A stretch of 64,000 bases of DNA from Arcanobacterium_A hippocoleae_A (lineage in GTDB: Bacteria > Actinomycetota > Actinomycetes > Actinomycetales > Actinomycetaceae). Numbering within the stretch: position 1 is the stretch's first letter; each line of letters opens with the position of its first letter. Location: assembly GCA_040360365.1 (NCBI GenBank), contig CP136412.1; one strand, 5' to 3'. The notes beneath the pieces were generated by a model, which was not told the DNA's origin, ran no database searches, and worked only from the letters and a program-made list of their open reading frames with translations. The position numbers and the translations under genes were made by a program. Positions 59,298 to 64,000 of the stretch are shown here, piece by piece.

Positions 59298-59984
59298 TTA
59301 AGCTTCGAAACGGAATCCCATTCCGCGAACGGTAGAAATATAGTGCGGATTATTCACATCATCTCCAAGCTTTCGCCGCAGCCAAGAAATATGCATATCG
59401 AGCTTTTTGGTTGATTCTTCGATTTCATTTCCCCAAACTGCCCGCATTAAATCTTCGCGCGAGACCACTGCACCAGCATGTTTCAATAGCTGTGTGAGCA
59501 AATCGAATTCTTTTGCAGTTAGTGCAAGCTCTTTCGAATCAACATATGCACGGTGTGCTTCAATATCGACACGAACGTTCTGCGCTGTAAACTCGCCATT
59601 TTCACCGCCCTCTCCGACACTTCGCCGGAGTAATGCCCGCACCCGTGCAAGCAGCTCAGCCAGGCGGAACGGCTTAGTAACATAGTCATCCGCGCCGGCG
59701 TCTAATCCCACAACCATGTCTACTTCCTCAGCGCGTGCTGTAAGAATTAAAATCGGGAAGCTCTTGCCATCTTGCCGAGCTTTCCGCGCAACATCAAGCC
59801 CATCCATATCAGGCAAGCCAAGATCCAGCACCACGAGATCAAACGCGCTATTCATCTGCGCGAGCGCCGCCTCACCGGTCCCAACAGGCACAACATCGTA
59901 ACCTTCACGGGTTAACGCACGAACAAGCGGCTCGGAAATTGCCGAGTCGTCTTCAACAAGCAATACTTTCGTCATACTTGCCAC
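59298..59984 (-). CDS. OmpR/PhoB-family response regulator
   Basis: Receiver domain with acidic pair EDD (residues 11-13), phosphoacceptor D54 in LVVLDLGLPDMDG and switch Lys in VTKPFRL, then a C-terminal winged helix (ALTAKEFDLLTQLLKHAGAV; MHISWLRRKLGDD). 228 residues from GTG 59984, or 225 from ATG 59975; neither has a clear ribosome-binding site. It precedes the kinase by 98 bases with a hairpin between. Intact. Confidence 0.94.
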   Translation of the reverse strand: MASMTKVLLVEDDSAISEPLVRALTREGYDVVPVGTGEAALAQMNSAFDLVVLDLGLPDMDGLDVARKARQDGKSFPILILTARAEEVDMVVGLDAGADDYVTKPFRLAELLARVRALLRRSVGEGGENGEFTAQNVRVDIEAHRAYVDSKELALTAKEFDLLTQLLKHAGAVVSREDLMRAVWGNEIEESTKKLDMHISWLRRKLGDDVNNPHYISTVRGMGFRFEA

Positions 59985-60204
59985 TTTAGTAAAGAATTGT
60001 TCAAGGTCGCAATAGAAACAACGAAATCTAAGCTCTCGGACGATTTTTCAAATCAGAACTAAATAACTGCAGGCGGAAAATATTACAGATGTATCCGGCG
60101 GGAAACTATTTTCGGATTATTTCATAGAGTTTCAGCACTGCTTGCGTTTCAATTTCCCGCTGTGTTTCCCGTTGATCCCCGTTGTGTCTCCCGTTTCCGC
60201 CGTC

Positions 60205-61247
60205 TTACCGTTTCCCCACACGCACCTGGGCAGCTTCAATATTTCCGATTCCCTGCAGCTCTGGAATCTCGTACGGTTCGATAGTGTAGCGCTCAGAGTC
60301 CAGAGTTCGCAGCTTCCGGGCAGTTTCATAATCGACGAGAATTCCGTTCAGCGGTGCGACGTTGCAAAGACGCGATGCGAGATTCACTTTCGGCCCGTAT
60401 ACGTCGCCGAAACGCGAAACTACCCCGCCCCAAACTAAAGACGCACGCACATCCGGCATATGCGGATTTTCCCGCAGCGATTCAACGATTCCGTCGACGG
60501 AAGCAATTCCGGTAGCTAAATCGTCAGCAATATATAACACCGCATCGCCAACCATTTTTACTACACGCGCTCCATGCGTCGAAATCACATCGCGGCAGGT
60601 AAATTCGAAAGTTTGGATGAAGTCCACGAGTGCGTGCGGGGAAAGTTCACCCGAGCGGTGTGTAAATGAAACTAAGTCGACAAAACCAAGTGCCCGTTTC
60701 AAGGGCATTTCGCCGTCTCCGCCGCCGCGCTGTCCGTCGAGCTCGGTTTCAGAGCGGCGCAAAAGCGCTGCCAAATGCCGCCGCCACGCGTATTTCATTT
60801 GATATATTAAAAACTCTTCATACTGGTCAATTTGATCTAACAGCATATAGCGAGCTGAGATTTCATCAATTCCGTACCGGCCTTCAAATTCTTCAACAAG
60901 CGCTTCGTGCTGCCATAGCACCATCCGATCGGCGAGATGCGATTGCGCCCGAATTAATGAATTTAACGTATCAAAATCAGCTAATCCTGCTTCACGCATT
61001 TGTAAATGCGCGCGCATTACGTCGATATCGTAATCGGTAAAAGTTTCTGCTCCGGATTAACAACTCCGGGGAAACCCATTGCCCGCCAAAATCTACTAAT
61101 CACATCTGTACCGCAGTTTAGTATCTGCGCAGCTTGCAGCAAGTTATACTTTGAAGTACCGCCCAGGAGCCTTGCTACGTGCTTTTCAACCGTAGTGGGT
61201 ACAGGAGTTTGCTGCGGCACTTCAGACCCATCCAGTTCAGACATCAC
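60205..61247 (-). CDS. Class III adenylate/guanylate cyclase, one frame break
   Basis: Makes cAMP (or cGMP). The C-terminal catalytic domain has FVDLVSFTHRSGEL (first metal Asp), ARVVKMVGDAVLYI (substrate Lys and second metal Asp) and FGDVYGPKVNLASRL (Asn-x3-Arg transition-state residues). Lys before VGDAV and Asp in GDVYGP favour ATP. The N-terminal half is helical with no membrane segment (HAMP and sensor domains are absent). The frame breaks at the TTTT run opposite 61037-61040: one T restores EQKLFTDYDIDVMRAHLQMR. Repaired length is about 347 residues. Confidence 0.9.
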
Positions 61248-61453
61248 TCATTCACATTCTATTTGGCGAGTATCTCGCGGTTCTTCCCGACTCTCGGCAG
61301 TGCCGATTCGGCTTATTTTTCCTGACCACCCCACAAGCAACACTGTGGTAACGGTCACAAGTATAAATATAGCAGTAAATACTGTTCAAGAAAACCGGAT
61401 TTGAAATTCTCGTTTTTACAATACTCTCAATGCACAGCTAAATAGAGAAATCG

Positions 61454-63143
61454 TTGGCGGAATCGCTAATCTGGAGATATGAAAAACGCCGAGATACTCA
61501 AATCGATCAGTTAGCAAACAAATACTTTCAAGATTGTTTGAACACAAACCCGGAATTAGTAACCGCAATTGGCCTGCCGGGAGCCAGCGAATCAGATTTT
61601 GCCGACAATTCTCCGGCAGGTCTCGCAGCGCAGGCTGAATTAAAACGTGAATGTTTGCGCAATCTTTACACGATTCTCCCGCAAGACGATATTGATATTG
61701 TGACAGCAAACTCATTGCGGCAAACACTTTCTACCGAGCTGGAATTGTATGACTTAGGTGAATTTGGAGATTTAAACAATATCGCTACTCCGCTGCAAAG
61801 CACTGCCGAAATTTTCGATAATATGCCGCAGACCGCAAAAGAAGATTGGGAATTAATTTGCACCCGTTTGGAGCGGGTCGCACCGGCGCTTCAAGGCTGG
61901 GAAGAAACTCTTTCCCTACGCGCCGCTAAAGGCGCACCCTCGCAATCCGGCAAGTAGAAATATGCATTGAACAAGCGAAACGCTACGCTGGTGAAAATTC
62001 CCCATTCACTGCTCTCGCCGCCAAAGGCGCTAAAGTCCATCCGGCGCTTGCATCCCAACTTTCAGAAAATTCGCAAGCAGCACGGCAGGGGTACGCTGAG
62101 CTTGCCGATTTTCTCGAATATCAGATAGCTCCGCACGCATCCGAAAAGGATAGTTTCGGCCGTGAACGCTATGAATTGCGCTCTTACCAGTTCCTTGGCG
62201 CTGCTGTAGACTTCGATGAAACATATGAATGGGCTGAATCGGAACTAATGCGAATCGATTCCGAACAGAAGCAGATTGCGCGCGATCTTTACGGCGACGG
62301 CGTAAGCGTCCGCGAAGCAATGGAAAAGCTGAATCACGACCCGGCGCGATTACTTCACGGAACCGCTGAGCTGCAGGCTTGGATGCAAGAAACTTCTGAT
62401 GCAGCGCTTGATGTTTTATCAGGAAAACATTTCGATATTCCAGATGTACTGCACAAACTCGAATGTATGATTGCTCCGTCAGGTTCCGGCGGAATTTACT
62501 ATACCGGGCCGACGGATGATTTCTCGCGCGGCGGGAGAATGTGGTGGTCTGTACCAGCAGGAACCGACACTTTCACTACCTGGCAGGAAAAACTACCGTG
62601 TATCACGAGGGAGTTCCCGGCCATCACCTGCAGATTGGGCTTACAACTTATCTGCAAGGTCAGTTAAATAACTGGCGCCGTCACGGTTCGTGGGTTTCCG
62701 GGCATGGAGAGGGCTGGGCGCTTTACGCTGAAGAATTAATGAGTGAACTCGGGTTTATGGATGAACCGGGAGAGCGGATGGGCGTGCTCGATTCAGAACG
62801 TCTCCGCACAGCTCGTGTACTGCTTGATATTGGAGTCCACCTTGAAAAGAATGCGCCGGCGAAGTATCAGCATCTTTCCCCTATCTGGAACCGGGACGTC
62901 GCCTGGGAATTTCTTCGGGAAAATGTGGCGATGGATTCAGCTTTCTTAAAATTCGAGCTAAACCGGTACCTCGGCTGGCCAGGGCAGGCACCTTCGTACA
63001 AGATTGGGCATCGGATTTGGAAAGAACTGCGTGCAGAAGCCCGCAAGCGCGCCGGGGCTGATTTTAACCTGAAAGATTGGCATATGCAGGCGCTCGCGAT
63101 TGGTTCGGTTGGTTTGGATATTATGCGGGAGGCACTGCGATGA
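61454..63143 (+). CDS. DUF885-family metallopeptidase-like protein, two frame breaks
   Basis: About 563 residues after repair, starting TTG 61454 (no better start in frame). The metal site is the DUF885 signature VYHEGVPGHHLQIG, an HExxxxHH variant, followed by GHGEGWALYAEELMSELGF with a third ligand. No signal peptide, so cytoplasmic. Breaks: the C run near 61930 (one C restores GAPLAIRQVEICIEQAKRYA) and the A run near 62590 (one A restores WQEKTTVYHEGVPGHH). The family is related to oligopeptidases; substrate unknown. Its stop overlaps the maf ATG (ATGA). Confidence 0.9.
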
Positions 63144-63835
63144 AACTCCTGCTTGCTTCGGCTTCTCCTGCCCGCCGGCAAACATTGATTTCGGCTGGAA
63201 TCACTCCGCTTGTGGCAGTTTCGGATGTGTCTGAAGAATCCTTGCTTGCGGATCTGAAAACACGTGTTCACCATCCGAGCCCAGCTGAGCAGGTCCAACT
63301 GCTTGCGACGGCAAAGGCACGTGATGTCGCCGGAAAGTTCGTTAATCAAGCCGATACAGATAATCTGCACGATGCAAATATTTTCCAGAATTTTCCAGAC
63401 AGTGCAAATCCGCTTATTCCGCGGGTGGTCATTGGCTGTGATTCAATGTTTTCTTTTGCCGGCGAAGTTGTTGGCAAGCCGCACACTCCAGAAGTTGCCC
63501 GAAACCGGCTGCAGCGGATGCGCGGAAATGTTGGCGAGCTGTATACGGGGCATTGCGCAATTGACACATTAACTGGTGCAGAAAGCACTGGAGTATCTTG
63601 CGCCCGCATACATATCAGCGATATGAGCGATAGCGAGATTGAAGCCTATATTGCTTCCGGTGAGCCGTTGGGGGTTGCTGGTTCTTTCACAATCGACGGA
63701 TTCGGCGGTCCTTTTGTTGAGCGGATTGCAGGCGACCATCACGGCGTGGTCGGTATTTCACTTCCGCTGCTGCGGAAACTGCTCGGCGATTTTGGGATGA
63801 GCATTGTTGACTTTTGGGATATTCGCCAAGCTTAA
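63140..63835 (+). CDS. maf: Maf-family nucleoside triphosphate pyrophosphatase
   Basis: Hydrolyses non-canonical or methylated nucleotides (dTTP, UTP and m5CTP class). 231 residues, intact, from ATG 63140 overlapping the DUF885 stop. MKLLLASASPARRQTLISAG is the Maf N-terminal signature, CDSMFSFAGEVVGKP the second block and GSFTIDGFGGPFVERIAGDH the third. The longer frame from 63077 is rejected because it would overlap the DUF885 gene. An Asn/Asp-rich insertion (NQADTDNLHDANIFQNF) lengthens the first half. A strong terminator follows. Confidence 0.93.
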   Translation: MKLLLASASPARRQTLISAGITPLVAVSDVSEESLLADLKTRVHHPSPAEQVQLLATAKARDVAGKFVNQADTDNLHDANIFQNFPDSANPLIPRVVIGCDSMFSFAGEVVGKPHTPEVARNRLQRMRGNVGELYTGHCAIDTLTGAESTGVSCARIHISDMSDSEIEAYIASGEPLGVAGSFTIDGFGGPFVERIAGDHHGVVGISLPLLRKLLGDFGMSIVDFWDIRQA

Positions 63836-63896
63836 TCCGATTAGGGAGCTGTGCTAGGCGCTGTATAGAATCTGGCAGGTTTTCGCTAACGACGGC

Positions 63897-63937
63897 AGTG
63901 CGGGCTGGAAAGTGATTTCCAGCCCGCACTTTTATTT
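63897..63937 (+). terminator. Rho-independent terminator of maf
   Basis: AGTGCGGGCTGGAA (63897-63910) pairs perfectly with TTCCAGCCCGCACT (63917-63930), with a 6-base loop and TTTATTTA after it. Confidence 0.92.
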
Positions 63938-63973
63938 AGTTTTCCGGCATTTGATTTTGCCGATATCGCGCGA

Positions 63974-64000
63974 TTACTCTTCGCGGCGGCGGGAAATAAC
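63974..64000 (-). CDS. Possible end of a leftward gene (partial)
   Basis: The last bases, read on the minus strand, give the C-terminal codons VISRRREE and a stop at 63974-63976. A charged tail convergent with maf and next to a terminator is plausible but too short to identify. Confidence 0.3.
   Translation of the reverse strand, partial: VISRRREE

Overview
The window reads as chromosomal DNA of an actinobacterium, probably from Actinomycetales (Actinomycetaceae-like is my best guess). Support comes from the GlgE-type glucan cluster, a fused 2-oxoglutarate decarboxylase/dehydrogenase (Kgd), a NucS endonuclease beside the ATP synthase operon, a SigR/RsrA-type pair followed by the tiny ribosomal protein bL37, and the conserved order argS-thrB-rho-rpmE-prfA-prmC-sua5-wecA-atp. 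Base composition looks near half G+C by eye, low for this phylum. Nothing looks like phage, an insertion sequence, a plasmid or a CRISPR array.

Layout. 1-7.0 kb: glgE end, treS, mak, glgB (trehalose to maltose to maltose-1-phosphate to branched alpha-glucan), then a LacI-family regulator. 7.0-12.1 kb: thioredoxin-fold/TPR protein, an unrecognised lipoprotein and membrane protein, and divergent from them a DivIVA-like coiled-coil protein. 12.1-23.0 kb: alpha/beta hydrolase, small zinc-motif protein, nucS, the complete F1Fo ATP synthase operon, wecA-like transferase. 23.0-31.8 kb: sua5, a repeat-rich spacer, prmC, prfA, rpmE, rho, thrB, argS. 32.1 kb: tRNA-Arg(CCG). 32.3-40.4 kb: aspA, a glycerophosphodiesterase, an M23 peptidase and kgd. 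40.7-46.0 kb: SGNH-type hydrolase, sbcC, sbcD. 46.1-52.7 kb: rsgA, aroA, a DoxX-like protein, sigma factor, zinc anti-sigma, bL37, DUF6912 protein, Rv3235-like protein. 52.9-63.8 kb: OatA-like acyltransferase, two LytR-CpsA-Psr ligases, a two-component system, a nucleotidyl cyclase, a DUF885 peptidase and maf.

The dominant oddity is the number of broken reading frames. I count 33 sites in 21 genes where an otherwise recognisable protein changes frame. Every one is repaired by adding exactly one base, at nearly all sites to an existing run of A, T, G or C. No case needs a base removed. A one-sided bias like this points to undercalled homopolymers in the assembly rather than gene decay, so these genes are annotated as whole CDSs with their break points stated. 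A biological reading (poly(A) frame decay rescued by polymerase slippage) is possible but less likely because many of the runs are short.

The most interesting non-coding signals are two interleaved 12-bp inverted repeats after glgB (pseudoknot or switch topology) and an array of a GTAACTGGCGGCAAG element with 29-31 bp spacing between sua5 and prmC, which recurs once near 50.94 kb.
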